Shown one piece after another: positions 21,055 through 34,720 of a stretch of 64,000 nucleotides of DNA (within the stretch, counting starts at the first letter, position 1; each line of letters opens with the position of its first letter). This DNA is from Pegoplata infirma (lineage: Eukaryota > Arthropoda > Insecta > Diptera > Anthomyiidae): positions 94,097,007 through 94,161,006 of the forward strand of contig OY992536.1 in the NCBI GenBank assembly GCA_963921195.1. The letters are read 5' to 3'. A program made the position numbers and the translations under genes. The notes under the pieces were generated by a model, which saw only the letters and a list, made by a program, of their open reading frames with translations, did no database searches and was not told where the DNA came from.

Positions 21055-23530
21055 GATTTTCTATAGAAAAATTCTCAGATTCTGCGACATATTTTCTATA
21101 AAAAAATTCTCAGATTCTGGGACATTTTTTTCTATAGAAATTTTTTTAGATTCTCAGATTCTGATACATTTTTTCTATAGAAAAATTTTCAGATTCTGAG
21201 ACATTTTTTCTATAGAAAAATTCTCTGATTCTGAGACATTTTTTCTATAGAAAAATTCTCAGATTCTGAGAAATTTTTTCGATAGAAAAATTTTCTTATT
21301 CTAAAACATTTTTTCTATAGAAAAATTCAAAAGTTCTCAAATTTTGAGACAATTTTTTCGATAGAAAAATTCTCAGATTCTGAGACATTTTTTCTATAGA
21401 AAAATTTTCAGATTCTGAGACATTTTTTCTGTAGAAAAATTCTCAGATTCTGAGAAATTTTTTCGATAGAAAAATTTTCAAATTCTAAAACATTTTTTCT
21501 ATAGAAAATTTAAAAATTTTCAGATTTTGAGACAATTTTTTCCATGGAAATATTCTTAGATTCTGAGGAATTTTTTCTATAGCAAAATTCTCAGATTCTG
21601 AGACATTCTCAGATTCTGAGAAATTTTTTTCTATAGAAAAATTCTCAGATTCTGAGACATTTTTTTCTAAAGAAAAATTCTCAGATTCTGAGAAATTTTT
21701 TCTATAGAAAAAGTCTTAAATTATGAAAAACTTTTTCTATAGAAAAATTTTCAGATTCTGAGACATTTTTTCTATAGACAATTTCTTAGATTCTAAGAAA
21801 TTTTCTCTATAGAAAAATGAAACATTTTTTCTAATGAAAAATGAGATATTTCTTCTATAGAAAAATTCTCAGATTCTGAGACATTTTTTGAATAGAAAAA
21901 TTCTTAGATTCCGAGACAGTTTTCTACAGAAACATTATCAGATTCTGAAACATTTTTTCTATAGAAAAATTTTCAAATTCTGATACATGTTTTCTTTAGA
22001 AAAATTTTCAAATTCTAACACATTTTGTGTATAGAAAAGTTCTCAGATTCTAAGACATTTTTTCCATAGAAATATTCTTAGACTCTGAGGAATTTTTTCT
22101 ATAGAAAAATTCTCAGATTCTGAGACATTTTTTCTATAGAAAAATTCTAATATTCTGAGACATTTTTTCTATAGAAAAATTATACATTTTTTCTAATCAA
22201 AAATGAGATATTTCTTTTATAGAAAAATTCTCAGATTCTGAGACATTTTTTGTATAGAAAAATATTAGTTTCCGAAACATTTTTTTTACAGAAACATTAT
22301 CAGATTCTGAGACATTTTTTCTATAGAAAAATTTTCAAATTCTGATACATGTTTTCTTTAGAAAAATTTTCAAATTCTAGCACATTTTGTGTATAGAAAA
22401 GTTCTCAGATTCTAAGACATTTTTTCCATAGTAAAATTCTTAGATTCTGAGGAATTTTTTCTATAGAAAAATTCTTAGATTCTGAGACATTTTTTCTGTA
22501 GCAAAATTCTCAGATTCTAAAACTTTTTTTCTATAGAAAAATTCTCAGATTCTGAGACATTTTTTCTATAGAAAAATTCTCAGATTCTGAGACATTTTTT
22601 CTATAGAAACATTTTTAGATTCCAAAACATGTTTTCTATAGAAAAATTTTCAGATTTTGAGACATTTTTCCTATTAAAAAATCTCAGATTCTGAAATATT
22701 TTTTCTATAGAAAAATGATCAGATTCTGAGGTATTTTTGCTATAGAAAAATTTTCAGATTCTAAGACATTTTTTTCTATAGAAAAATTCTGAGATTTTGA
22801 GAGATTTTTTGCATAGAAAAATTCTCAGTTTCTGAGACATTTTTTTTTCTATAGAAAATTTCTCAGATTCTGAAAAATTTTTTTTATAGAAAATTTTTTC
22901 AGATTCTGAAACATTCTGGGACATTTTTTCTGTAGAAAACATCTCAGATTCTGAAACATTTTTGTTATTGAAAAATTCTCAGATTCCAAGACATTTTTTC
23001 TACTGAAACATCAGATTCTGAGACATTTTTTCTATAGAAAAATTTTTATATTCTAAAACATGTTTTCTATAGAAAAGTTTTCAGATTTTGAGACATTTTT
23101 CCTATTAAAAAATCTCAGATTCTGAAATATTTTTTCTGTAGAAAAATTATCAGATTCTGAGGTATTTTTGCTATAGAAAAATTTTCAGATTCTAAGACAT
23201 TTTTTTCTATAGAAAAATTCTGAGATTTTGAGAGATTTTTTGCATAGAAAAATTCTCAGTTTCTGAGAATAGAAAAATTCTCAGATTCTGAGACATTTTT
23301 TCTATAGAAAAATTCTCAGATACTAGACATTTTTTGTATAGAAAAATTATAAGATTCTAAAACATTTTTTCTATGATAAAATCCTCAGATTCTGAAGCAT
23401 TTTTCTATAGAAAAATTCTCAGATTCTGAGAAATTTTTTTCATTAGAAAAATTCTAAGATTCTAAACATTTTTTTATAGAAAAATTCTCAGATTCTAAGA
23501 CATTTTTTCTGTAGAAAAATTCTGAGAAAA
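21055..23530 (+). repeat. 35-bp minisatellite with two dyads per unit, ~70 copies
   Basis: The consensus unit joins ATTTTTTCTATAGAAAAA to TTCTCAGATTCTGAGAC (35 bp). Each unit holds two palindromes, TTTTCTATAGAAAA and CTCAG-ATT-CTGAG. Divergence is moderate, with longer segmental duplications (for example about 21830-22060 against 22180-22420, and 22600-22830 against 23000-23270). No coding meaning. Confidence 0.9.
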
Positions 23531-24884
23531 TTGTTGTTTTTTTATTTTTTTATTTCTACTCATATTTTTTTGCTGACTGTATTATTGTTAGTGGCGGCAG
23601 GGGATAAAAAAAACCCAACTCAGCAGGGTGTTTATAAGAAAATTGTAACAAATTGGAATTACGTTGAAAACAAAAAACCAAAAACAACTAAATAATACAA
23701 AGTACTACAAAAAATTAATTTAAAATAAACATGAGTTGGGGCCAATTATATCCCTCTTTTCCAGCCTGAAGGGAAGTCATATGACATAAAAAGATTTAAA
23801 ATGCTGATGTCAGCATTGACTTTATTCAGGATTAACAAATAAATAACATTTAGAATTAAATATATTTACAAAACCTCGAATTTTATGGAACAAAATTTGT
23901 TGTTATTCAAATATTTTTTTATATTAGTTCAAAACTGAGACGTTTCGACTCTGGCCTCGAGCTAGAATAATACTCTAATCAAATTTTTTATACAACTAAA
24001 AATATTTGTAAATGTCGCAACTTTTAAATTATATTAGTTTTGGAACTCGTGAGTTCATGTTAACTCTTTGAAAGTACATACCACTCTTTTTGGGTTCACC
24101 CCATATATCCCTTCTGCCAAAAAACTAAACATCATATCTGCGTCATCACCATAAATTGACCTTTTAATTGTTTATATTTTACAATACCATTAAACTAGTA
24201 TTATTATTATTTCATATTCCAACTTAATTCAATGTCACTGTTAATATTTAACAAAAAGTGTTGCCTACTTTTAGGATCATAAACATTAATTATAATGTAG
24301 CATACATTATGGCTTATAAATATCAAATGTCAGTAACAGACTCATTTAAGTACCAAAAAAACAGCAAATTATAATAAAACCTTTATTATAGTTGTTTTTT
24401 TTTTTTGCAACAAATTGTTTTAATAAATTATTTATATGGACATTGAGATACATGCGTATAAATCTCGTTTTTTTTTTTAAATATTGAACATCACATTTTA
24501 TCAAATAATTCAATAACCACAGTCATTTTTACATATTCCATCCATAATAAATACAATTTGGTATAAATGAAATTATTGAAAGAAGAAAAAAAATTAAAAA
24601 AAAAAACTGATAAATAAATTAACGAGCACAAAAATGAGTTTTAACTGGCACTAATTAGCATTTAATTAACTGAAAATTAATGAGTTCATATTGTCTGTTG
24701 TGTTGTGTTGCTGAGTTTTATTCAATTTTTTTTTTATTATAATTTTTTTGTTTTTCCATTTTGAATGATGTTGATAATAAACTTTAGTTGTCTGTAAAAA
24801 TCAGTCTGTGTTATAGAATTTTTTGTATGAATTGTTCTATAAACATTAACGGCATAAATATACCAGTAAAGTTTTTGGGAATGA
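23531..24884. other. Unclassified AT-rich sequence
   Basis: No gene recognised. It includes one family C motif (CTGGCCTCGAGCTAGAATAA at 23950) and one dispersed motif TTGCCTACTTTTAGG at 24261-24275. Confidence 0.45.
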
Positions 24885-25790
24885 AAAGGATTTATAATCG
24901 GAGAATCTGAAAACTTTTCTATAGGAAAAATTTCTTAGAATCTGTAGGAAAAATGTTTCAGATTATGTAAGAAAAATGTATCAGAATCTGAGAATTTTTC
25001 TGTATAGAAAAATGTCTCAAAACTGAGAATTTTTCTATATAGAAAAAATGTCTCATAATCTGAGAATTTTTCTATATAAAAAAAATGTCTCATAATCTGA
25101 GAATTTTTCTATATAGAAAAAATGTCTCAGAATCTGAGAATTTTTCTATATAGAAAAAATGTCTCAGAATCTGAGAATTTTTCTATATAGAAAAAATGTC
25201 TCAGAATCTGAGAATTTTTCTATATAGAAAAAATGTCTCAGAATCTAAGAATTTTTCTATACGGAAAAAATGTCACATAATCTGAGAATTTTTCTATATA
25301 GACAAAATGTCCCATAATCTGAGAATTTTTCTATATAGAAAAAATGTATCAGAATCTGAGAATTTTTCTATATAGAAAAAATGTTTCAGAATCTGAGAAT
25401 TTTGCTATAATGAAAAAATGTCTCAGAATCTGATAATTTTTCTATATAGAAAAAATGTTTCAGAATCTGAGAATTTTTCTATAAGGAAAATGTCTCAGAA
25501 TATGAGTGTCTCAGAATATGAGAATTTTCTATAGGCAAATTGTGTCAGAATCTGAAAATTTTTCTGTTTATAAAATGTCTCAGAATCTAAACACTTTTCT
25601 TATAGGAAAAGTCTGAGAATTTTTCTTTTGGAAAAATGTCTCAGAATCTGGAAATTCTTCTATATGAGAATTGTGACAGAGACATAGAATATTTCTGAAA
25701 ATTATTTGATTCTGAGACATTTTTCACTTTAAAAAAATTTCAGATTCTAAAACAATTTTCCGTATAAAAAAATTTTCAGAGTACTAGAAT
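24885..25790 (-). repeat. 37-bp minisatellite, inverted relative of the 21-kb array
   Basis: The unit is TGAGAATTTTTCTATATAG followed by AAAAAATGTCTCAGAATC (37 bp), the reverse complement of the 21-23.5 kb theme with CTATATAG in place of CTATAG. The best-preserved units lie at 25020-25480. At 25695-25790 the last degenerate units flip to the other orientation. Confidence 0.85.
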
Positions 25791-25829
25791 TTGGATCTAA
25801 ATTATGCATACTTTCTTAAATTGGTGCTC

Positions 25830-28665
25830 TATTTTAACAAAATGGTACATGTTTTTCCCAAAATGGTACTTTTTAAAAAAAATGGTACTTTTAAATCAAA
25901 ATGATACTTTTTTAATCAAAATGGTACTTTTTAATCAAATTTTTACTTTATAATCAAAATGGTAATTTTTAATCAAAATGGTAATTTTTAATCAAAATGG
26001 TACTTTTTAATGTAATTGGTACTTTTTAATCAAAATGGTACTTTATAATCAAAATGGTACTTTTTAAGCAAAATGGTACTTTTTAATCGAAATGGTACTT
26101 TTCAATCAAATGGTGCTTTTTAATTAAAAGGGTACTTTTTAATTGAAATGGTTCTTTTTAATCATTCAAAATGGTACTTTTTAATCAAAATGGTACTTTT
26201 TAATCCAAATTGTACTTTTTAAGCAATATTATACTTTTTAATCTAAATGGTACTTTTTATTCAAAATGGTAATTTTTATTCAAAATGGTAATTTTTAATC
26301 AAAATGGTACTTTTTAATCAAAATGGTAATTTTTAATCAAAATGGTACTTTTTAAACCAAATGGTAATTTTTAATCAAAATGGTACTTTTTAATAGTGTC
26401 CGACCGAATACACCTTTTTTGGCCGAAGCCGAATATTCGGCCAAATTTTCACTATTCGGCCAAACCGAAGCCGAAGCCGAATATTAAAAAAAACAAAAAT
26501 ATTTATGCAGTAAAAAAAAGAAAAAAATAAAACTCTACTCGGCGGGACATTTTTGTAAAAAAATATATTTTAGAGTGTAAATTTTTTTCCGCCCGAAAAT
26601 TTTTTTTGAATGCAAAAAATGTTTTAAGTTGCCAAAACACTTAGTAAAATGTTTTTGTGGCTTGCTTATGTGATTCAAAGTTAGTTTAGTGTATTTTTCA
26701 ACACGTGAGCACAAATATTATACAATTATTCGGTATTCGGCCTATTCGGCCAAAATTGTGGCCGATGCCGAATAGTGGCCGAATAGTCGGACACTACTTT
26801 TTAATTAAAATGTTACTTTTTAATCAAAATGGCACTTTTTAATCTAAATATTAAATTTTAATGGTACTTTTTAATCAAAATGGTTCTTTTTAACCAAAAT
26901 GGTAATTTTAAATCAAAATCGTACTTTTTAATCAAAATGGTACTTATAATCGAAATGGTACTTTTTAATCGAAATGGTACTTTTTAATCAAAATGAAAAA
27001 TTTTAATCAAAATCGTACTTTTTAATCAAAATGGTTCTTTTAAATCAGAATGGTACTTTTTATTCAAAATGGTACTTTTTAATCAAAATGGTACTTTTTA
27101 ATCTAAATATTAAATTTTAATGGTACTTTTTAACCAAAATGGTACTTTTTAACCAAAATGGTACTTTTTAATTCAAATGGTACTTTTTAAATCAAAATGG
27201 TACTTTTTATCAAAATGGTACTTTTTAATCAAAATGGTACTTTTTTATCAAAATGTTGTTTTTAATCAAAATGGTACTTTTAATCTAAATGATACTTTTT
27301 TATTCAAAATGGTACTTTATAATCAAAATGGTACTTTTTAATCAAAATGGTACTTTTTAACCAAAATGGTAATTTTAAATCAAAATCGTACTTTTTAATC
27401 AAAATGGTACTTTTTAATCGAAATGGTACTTTTTAATCGAAATGGTTCTTTTTAATCAAAATGGTAATTTTTAATCAAAATGGTACTTTTTAAGCAAATA
27501 GTACTTTTTGATCAAAATGGTACTTTTTAATCAAAATGGTACTTTTTAATCAAAATGGTAATTTTTAATCAAAATGATACTTTTTTATTTAATTGGTACT
27601 TTTTAATCAAAATGGTACTTTTCATTCAAAATGACACTTTTTAATCAAAATGGTACTTTTTAAGCAAAATGGTACTTTTTAATCGTAAAGGTACTTTTCA
27701 ATCAAAATAGTACTTTTTAATTGAAATTGTACTTTTTAATTGAAATGGTACTTTTTTTATCAAAATGACACTTTTTAATAAAATTGCTACTTTTTAATTA
27801 AAATTGTACTTTTTAATCAAACTGGTACTTTTTAATCAAAATGGTGCTTTTTAATCAAAATTGTACTTTTTAATAAAAATGGTTCTTTTTATTAAAAATG
27901 GTACTTTTTAATCAAAATGATAATTTTAAATCAAAATCGTACTTTTTAATCAAAATGGTACTCTTTAATCAAAATGGTACTTTTTAATCAAAATGGTACT
28001 TTTTAAACAAAATGGTACTTTTTATTCAAAATGGTAATTTTTAATCCAAATGGTACTTTTTAATCAAAATGGTATTTTTTAATCGAAATGGTACTTTTTA
28101 ATCAAAATGGTATTTTTTTAATCAAAATTATACTTTTTAATCTAAATAGTTCTTTTTAATCAAAATGGTACTTTTTAATCAAAATGATACTTTTTAATCT
28201 ATATGGTACTTTTTAATCAAAATGGTACTTTTTAATCAAAATAGTACTTTTAAATCAAAATGGTTCTTTTGAATCAGAATGGTACTTTTTATTCAAAATG
28301 GTACTTTTTAATCAAAATGGTACTTTTTAATCAAAATGGTTCTTTTTAATCAAAATGGTACTTTTTAATCAAAATGGTACTTTTTAACCAAAATGGTACT
28401 TTTTAAGCAAAATAGTACTTTTAAATCAAAATGGTACTTTTAAATCAAAATGGTACGTTTCAATCAAAATGGTACTTTTTAATCAAAATAGTATTTTTTA
28501 ATTAAAATTGTTCTTTAAAATCAGAATATTACTTTTTATTCAAAATGGTACTTTTAAATCAAAATGGTATTTTTTAATCAAAATGGTACTTTTTAATCAA
28601 AATGGTAATTTTTTATCAAAACGGTACTTTTTAATCAAAATTATACTTTTTAAACAACTTTTCTT
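25830..28665 (+). repeat. 19-bp minisatellite TACTTTTTAATCAAAATGG, well over 100 copies
   Basis: The unit TACTTTTTAATCAAAATGG repeats with frequent single-base variants and occasional unit-length changes. It is interrupted once by a 403-bp hAT-like MITE. Decayed edges lie at 25800-25870 and 28620-28700. Confidence 0.92.
26394..26796. mobile_element. hAT-like MITE, TIR TAGTGTCCGAC
   Basis: Ends TAGTGTCCGAC / GTCGGACACTA with flanking CTTTTTAA on both sides (26386-26393, 26797-26804), a perfect 8-bp duplication of the array unit. Because the target is itself tandemly repeated, the duplication is supportive rather than proof. The subterminal regions are made of repeated ATTCGGCC / GGCCGAAT / GCCGAAGCCGAA motifs. 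The 403 bp have no coding capacity. Confidence 0.8.
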
Positions 28666-30474
28666 ACTATCAAAATGTTAATATTTTAATCTAAATATTG
28701 CTTTATATAAAAAAATTTATATATTTTCAGTAGGTTTATGCTAGCTCGAGGTAATTTTTCATTTACTAATTAAAAACTATGACATTCCCGACATTTCTCT
28801 CTTAAGAAAAATTCTCCAATTCTGAGGCCTTTTTCAGTAAAGAAAAATTCTGAGATTTTTTTTTTTTTGCTGGGCTAAAAATAGTTTTACATGTGCCAAT
28901 AGTTTATGTGTAAATAAATAGTATTTAACTATTAATTTGCAACAATACATCGTTTAAAATCACAAAAAGTGTATAGTTTTTTTGTTCTGCCATTTTTTAT
29001 TTATTGTTTAAAATAAATTTGTACAATGTTGTATAAATAATGTGTATACAAACTATTTAAAACAATTTTAAATATTAAATTTAATTTTAATTAAATTTTA
29101 AATTTAATATTTAATATAATTTCAATTATATTAGTTGCGGTTAAATAATAAAATGTGATAACAGACAAGTATGCTAGACAAAAAAAAATTAATAAAACTT
29201 TTTACTAACAAAAATTAAATACACTAGATAGCGGCATTTTGAATTTATAATAGATGACTACTTTTAGGAGTTGGTTCAATTTAAATTTTAAGCATACTTT
29301 TAGGCTTTAGTTAACAGTTAAGATAAGTTTAAACTCTAGTTTAACTATATTATGTGTACTTTAGATGCACATTTCATTTTACATTACCTTCTGTATTTAC
29401 AAACACTTCATTTGCATTTAAGTTTATTTTTTTGTTTATTCCACTTTCCATAAATATGCAATAATTTTTGCTTGTTACCAACTCCTAATAATATGCAACG
29501 TTTTTTTTTTTTTTTTTTGTTTTTTCAACTTTTAGCATTGTGCTTTTTTTTATAACACCTTTTTAAAAGTCTACTTTGTGTTCTTATGACTGTTAATTAT
29601 TCTTAACAATCTTTCATTTCCGTTTGTAATTCTTACAAAAAGAAATGAACACAAAAAAAAAAAAATCAGAATAAAAATCACAACTTATAAGTGTATTGTT
29701 TCTTTGCCACTGACTAACTGACTGCCAGTCTGTCTGTCTGACATACCTTCAAGTTGTACTCATTAATACTTAACAAGTTTCATAATTAAGTAAAAATTGC
29801 TTAAAAACTTTTTTTTTTTGTAATGTTTAGAAGTTGGGTGTATTTATATTTCACATTGTGACTCCTTAATGTATGCTACAAAAAAAAATATAACCATACT
29901 TCCTTGAATGAATAACAGAGACAAACGAACAATTATTGCTGTGGGGTAGACAAAAAAAAACAACTGAAAAAGTGAACAGACAGAAATACAAATACTTTTT
30001 TTGTAAAGATTTTCCATTTTCTCTGTGCAAAAAATACAAAAAACTTTTTATTTTCATTTAACTTTTATGCATTTACAAATCAAATAGAGAAAAAAGTTAA
30101 GTATTTTTTTTTGTTTAGTTTTCTTTTTATTTAATTTTGTTATTTTTGTTTATGTTTTTCTTTTTCCAAATACTTTTTTTTACATTATTTAGTTTTTCTT
30201 TTTTTTAAGAAAATACAATAATGTTTAATGTTTTTAAATCAATTAATTTGTTATCAGTTGTTTTTCATCTGTCAATTCTTAAAGGAATTATAAAACTTAT
30301 TTTAAAATAAATAATTGCATAGTTTTAGGATCAGACAACACTTGAACCTATTTTATATCATATTTATAAATTTTGATGCGCATAAAACGAAAAATTTCTA
30401 AAATCGGTTAAACGGTTTTCGAGATATCGTTATTTGAAGTTTGCAGAAAAATGCCGATATTTTCCTACGTTCAA
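28666..30474. other. Unclassified AT-rich sequence
   Basis: No gene recognised. 28735-28775 holds an inverted family C block (GCTAGCTCGAGGTAATTTTT). 28795-28860 holds about two decayed units of the 35-bp dyad minisatellite. Dispersed-motif copies are at 29256, 29291 and 30315. 30395-30470 has a family E-like trace (GGTTAAACGGTTTTCGAGAT). Confidence 0.45.
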
Positions 30475-32850
30475 ATTAACATTTTGATAAAACAATTCTA
30501 ATTTGACTAAAAAGTACTATTTTCTTCTAACAAATGGTATCATATTATTAAAAAGTACCTTTTTGATTAAAAAAAATACTACTTTAGCTTTACTTTATAG
30601 TTTTAAAGTACTATTTCGGTTAAAAATTACCAATATAAATAAAAAGTATCATTTTGATTAAAAAGTACAATTTTTATTGAAAAATACGATTGTGAGCAAA
30701 AATTAGCATTGTTATGGAACAGTTCCAATTTGACTTAAAAGTACTATTTTTTTTCTAAGTAATGCTGTCATTATTAAAAAGTTTCTTTTTGATTAAAAAC
30801 AACTTTTAAAAAAAGTAGTACCAAGATAGTATAAAAAGGGCCATTTTTAATGAACACACATCATTTTGTTTAAATAGTAGAGTTTTAATTAAAAACACCA
30901 TTTTGATTAAAAGGTACTATTTTGATTAAAAGTGTTATTTTAATTTGAAATACTATTTTGATTAAAAATTACCAAGTTGATTAAAAAGTATAATTTTGAT
31001 AAAAAAAAAAATTTTTTTTTTAAAGTACGATTGTGCCAAAAATTAGTATTTTTATGGAACAGTTTCAATATACTTTTTAAATCAAAAACTTCAACTTTTT
31101 TTTAAGTAATTCAAAAGTAGTAAAAAAAGGAAATTTGGATAAAAAAGTACCATTTTGATAAAAAAAAGTACCATTTAAAAAAAGGTATAATTTTAAAAAA
31201 GCCCATTTTGATTAAAACGTACTATTTTGATAAATTAGTACTATTTTGATAAATCAGTTCTATTTTAATATAAAGGTACTATTTTCATTTAAAGGTACTA
31301 TTTTTATAAAAAGGTACTAACTAACTAGTTGGGTAAAAGCTCCATTTTAGTTTTAAAGTACTTTTTTGTTTTTAAAATAACCAATTTAATTAAAAAGTAA
31401 AAATTACCAATTTAATTAAAAAATATCATTTTGATTAAAAAGTACAATTTTTATTGAAAAATACGATTGTGAGCAAAAATTAGCATTGTTATGGAACAGT
31501 TCCAATTTGACTAAAAAGTACTATTTTTTTTTCTAAGAAATGCTGTCATTATTAAAAAGTTCCTTTTTGATTAACAACAAATTTTTTTTTTATTAACAAC
31601 AATAACAAAGTAGTACCAAAATAGTATAAAAAGGGGCATTTTTAATGAACACGCATCATTTTGTTTAAATAGTGGAGTTTTAATTAAAAACACCATTTTG
31701 ATTAAAAGGTACTATTTTTATTAAAAGTGTCATTTTAATTTGAAATACTATTTTGATTATAAATTACCAAGTTGATTAAAAAGTATAATTTTGATAAAAA
31801 AAAGTAAATTTTTTTTAAAGTACGATTGTGCCAAAAATTAGTATTTTTATGGAACAATATACTTTTTTAATCACTTTTTTTTAAGTAGTTCAAAAGTAGT
31901 AAAAAAAAGGAAGTTTGGATAAAAAAGTACCATTTTGATAAAAAAAAGTACCATTTAAAAAAGGTATAATTTTGTTTAACATGTGCAGTTTTAAATAAAA
32001 AGCCCATTTTGATTAAGACGTACTATTTTGATAAATTAGTACTATTTTGATAAACTAGTACTATTTTAATATAAAGGTACTATTTTTATTAAAAGGTACT
32101 AACTAGTTGGGTTAAAAGCTCCATTCTAGTTTTTAAGCACTTTTTTGTTTAAAAATAACCAATTTAATTAAAAAGTATCATTTTGATTAAAAATTACAAT
32201 TTTTATTGAAAAGTACGATTGTAAGCAAAAATTAGCATTGTTATGGAACAGTTCCAATTTGACTAAAAAGTACTATTTTTTCTAAGAAATGCTGACATTA
32301 TTAAAAAGTACCTTTTTGATAAAAAAGTACCGATTTGATTAAAAAGTACCTTTTAGATTAAAAAGTACCTTTTTGATTAGAAAGTACCTTTTTGATTAAA
32401 AAGTACCTTTTTGATTAATAACTACAACTTGTTTTTTTTTTTACAAAAGTAGTATAAAAAACGGTCATTTGGATAAAAAAGTACAATTTTTATTTAAAAG
32501 TACCATTTTTAATTAATACGATTGATTGAATATCATTAGATTTGATTTTATAAAAAAAAAACTTTTTAATAGGTTTATGAAAAAGTACCTTTTTTACTTT
32601 TATGAAAAAGTACCTTTTTTTTAAAGTAGTACAAAAGTAGTATAAAAAATGTCATTTAAATAAAAAAGTAAAATTTTAATTAAAAAGTACAATTTTTAAT
32701 AAAAACAAATCATTTTGTTTAGAAAGTGCAGTTTAAATTAAAAAGTAAATTTTGATTAAAAGGTACTATTTTGATGAATAAGTACTTAATTGATTATAAG
32801 GTTCAATTTTGATTTTATTAATAGGTTTAATTTTTATTAAAAGTGTCATT
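30475..32850 (-). repeat. Degenerate ~19-bp minisatellite with ~765-bp higher-order period
   Basis: The theme CCATTTTGATTAAAAAGTA is the reverse complement of the 25.8-28.7 kb unit, but much more diverged. A larger block marked by AGCAAAAATTAGCATTGTTA recurs at about 30695, 31472 and 32224 (777 and 752 bp apart), so about 765 bp has been amplified as a higher-order unit. Confidence 0.8.
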
Positions 32851-32854
32851 TTAA

Positions 32855-34147
32855 TTATACCCTATACCACACTGTGGTACATAATGAGTTTGTGCTGATG
32901 TTTGTAACTACCCGAAATATTGGTCCTAGACCTACCTTCAAGTATACCGATCGACTCAGAATGACTTTTTGAGTCGATTTTCGTCCGTCCGTCTGTCCAT
33001 CTATCGGTTTAAGCACGATACAGGTCGCAATTTTCAATCAATTGACTTGAAATTTGAAACTTAAGCATCTATTGAGCCAAGGACGAAGCCTATTGAAATT
33101 GGAGAAAATCGGTCCATGTTAAGACCTAGCCCCCATACAAACGCCCTCTTTGGATTCGGCTTAATGACTCTAATAACCGTATTATAATAGATATCACTTT
33201 GAAATTTAGCAGGTAATCAATTTGTATGCACGAATCTTCATTCCAAATTTCAAAGGAATCGGATCAGTCCTGCTGGTAGTCCCCATACAAACCACCCTCC
33301 CGATATTCACATAATTCCCTCAAAATTCTTGAAAATGGAAATATTTAATAAACATTTTATTTTTAGGTGTTAAACGTGTACTTTAGTAACCTAATCAAAT
33401 CGGATTGTTATTGGACCATTTTTGGACTTAGTCCCCCATATAAAAATTTCGACCGATATTCTGTTAAATCGGTCTATTAACAAAAAAATAAACAAATTCC
33501 ACTAAAATTTGATCTGTGTGTGTTTTCTACACTAAATAAAGATCTAACAAAAGACAGATCCAATCGGTCCATGTTAGGACTTGGGACCCATTTTCCGGAA
33601 AACACTGCCCAGCAAAAATTGGCATTACTAGTAATGGGTTTTGTAATCCGAAACAGATGTTAATAAGTAGTTACTTATTGAATGAAACACTAATTATTTT
33701 AACAAGGGCGTGAGACAAAAATAACTAGTGAAGAGTATGGAGATAAATAAGTAGTTACTGCCTCGGATTACAAATAAGGAGTAAAAACCCATTACCAATA
33801 AGAAGTAAAATAATTAGTTAATTAAAAATTTAAAATTTAACTTGTTTTTACTAAAACTTAAAAATTTCTTAATTTTTATTAAGTTTTTACCTACTTTTTA
33901 AGTTAATTGAATTGTAAAGGTTAAAAACTGCAAGTGCAAGAAGATATTATTACTTAGAGATGCTTTTATAACATATTACTGAGAAGTAGTTACTTTTGGG
34001 CTTAAAATAATGTTAAAGGTAATGGGTACTCATTATAAATAATGTACTTGGTAATGATTACTTTTCACAACTCATTACCATGTTTTTGCTGGGTGGTGTA
34101 TGGTATAATATGGTCGGTCTTGACCGACTATAACTTTCTTACTTGTT
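32855..34147 (+). repeat. Family D dispersed repeat (related in layout to family B)
   Basis: Begins TATACCCTATACCACACTGT, has 'GTCCGTCCGTCTGTCCATCT' near 32985, and ends GTGTATGGTATAATATGGTC, the hairpin-like GGTCTTGACCGAC and CTTACTTGTTTTA. The start hairpin, the GTCCGTC run and the ACTTGTT end mirror family B, but the body differs. It interrupts the minisatellite, which resumes at 34148. An internal MITE occupies 33608-34093. No coding capacity. Confidence 0.65.
33608..34093. mobile_element. MITE with ends CCCAGCAAAAA / TTTTTGCTGGG
   Basis: 486 bp bounded by CCCAGCAAAAA and its inverse, with further inverted ATTACTAGTAATGGGTTTT-type blocks inside (GTAATGGG and CCCATTAC repeated several times). 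It interrupts family D. A clear target duplication is not readable, so the superfamily is left open. Confidence 0.65.
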
Positions 34148-34720
34148 TTAAATTACTATTTTGATTAAACATTACCAATTTGATTAAAAAGTAACATTTT
34201 GACTAAAAAGTAAAATTTTTATTGACAAGCGCGATTGGGCCGAAAAATTGTCATTAAAAAGGCCATTTGGATAAACAAGTGCCATTATAATAAAAAACAT
34301 ACCATTTTAATAAAAAAGTATCATTTTGTCTATTTTGTTTAAAAGGTACTATCTTTTATTTAAAAAAGCAATTTGGATAAACATTATGGCATTTTATTAA
34401 AAAAAAAGTACCATTTTAATAAAAAAAAGTATTATTTTGTCTATTTTGTTTAAAAAGGTATTATTTCTATTAAAATTGCAATTTTAATTTTAAAGAAGTA
34501 TTTTGAATAAAAGTTACCAATTTAATTAAAAAGAGTAATTTTATTAAAAACTACAATTTTAATTGACCAAAAATTAACATTTTGATAAAACAATTTCAAT
34601 TTGACTAAAAAAGTACTATTTTCTTTTAACAAATGGTATCATATTATTAAATAGTACCTAAATATTTGATTAAAAAAACTACTACTTCAAAAAAAGTAGT
34701 AAATGAAACCTTTTTGTTAT
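34148..34720 (-). repeat. Continuation of the degenerate CCATTTTGATTAAAAAGTA minisatellite
   Basis: Same theme and orientation as 30475-32850, on the other side of family D, with two similar ~110-bp blocks (34255-34345 and 34365-34460). Confidence 0.75.

Noticed and set aside
21055..23530. CRISPR-like array (regular 35-bp period with palindromic repeat)
   Set aside because: There are no unique spacers: the whole 35 bp repeats head to tail. Context is eukaryotic and there are no cas genes.
29866..30057. 63-codon minus-strand frame
   Set aside because: A/T-driven composition (F, S, Y, K), no recognisable motif and no context.
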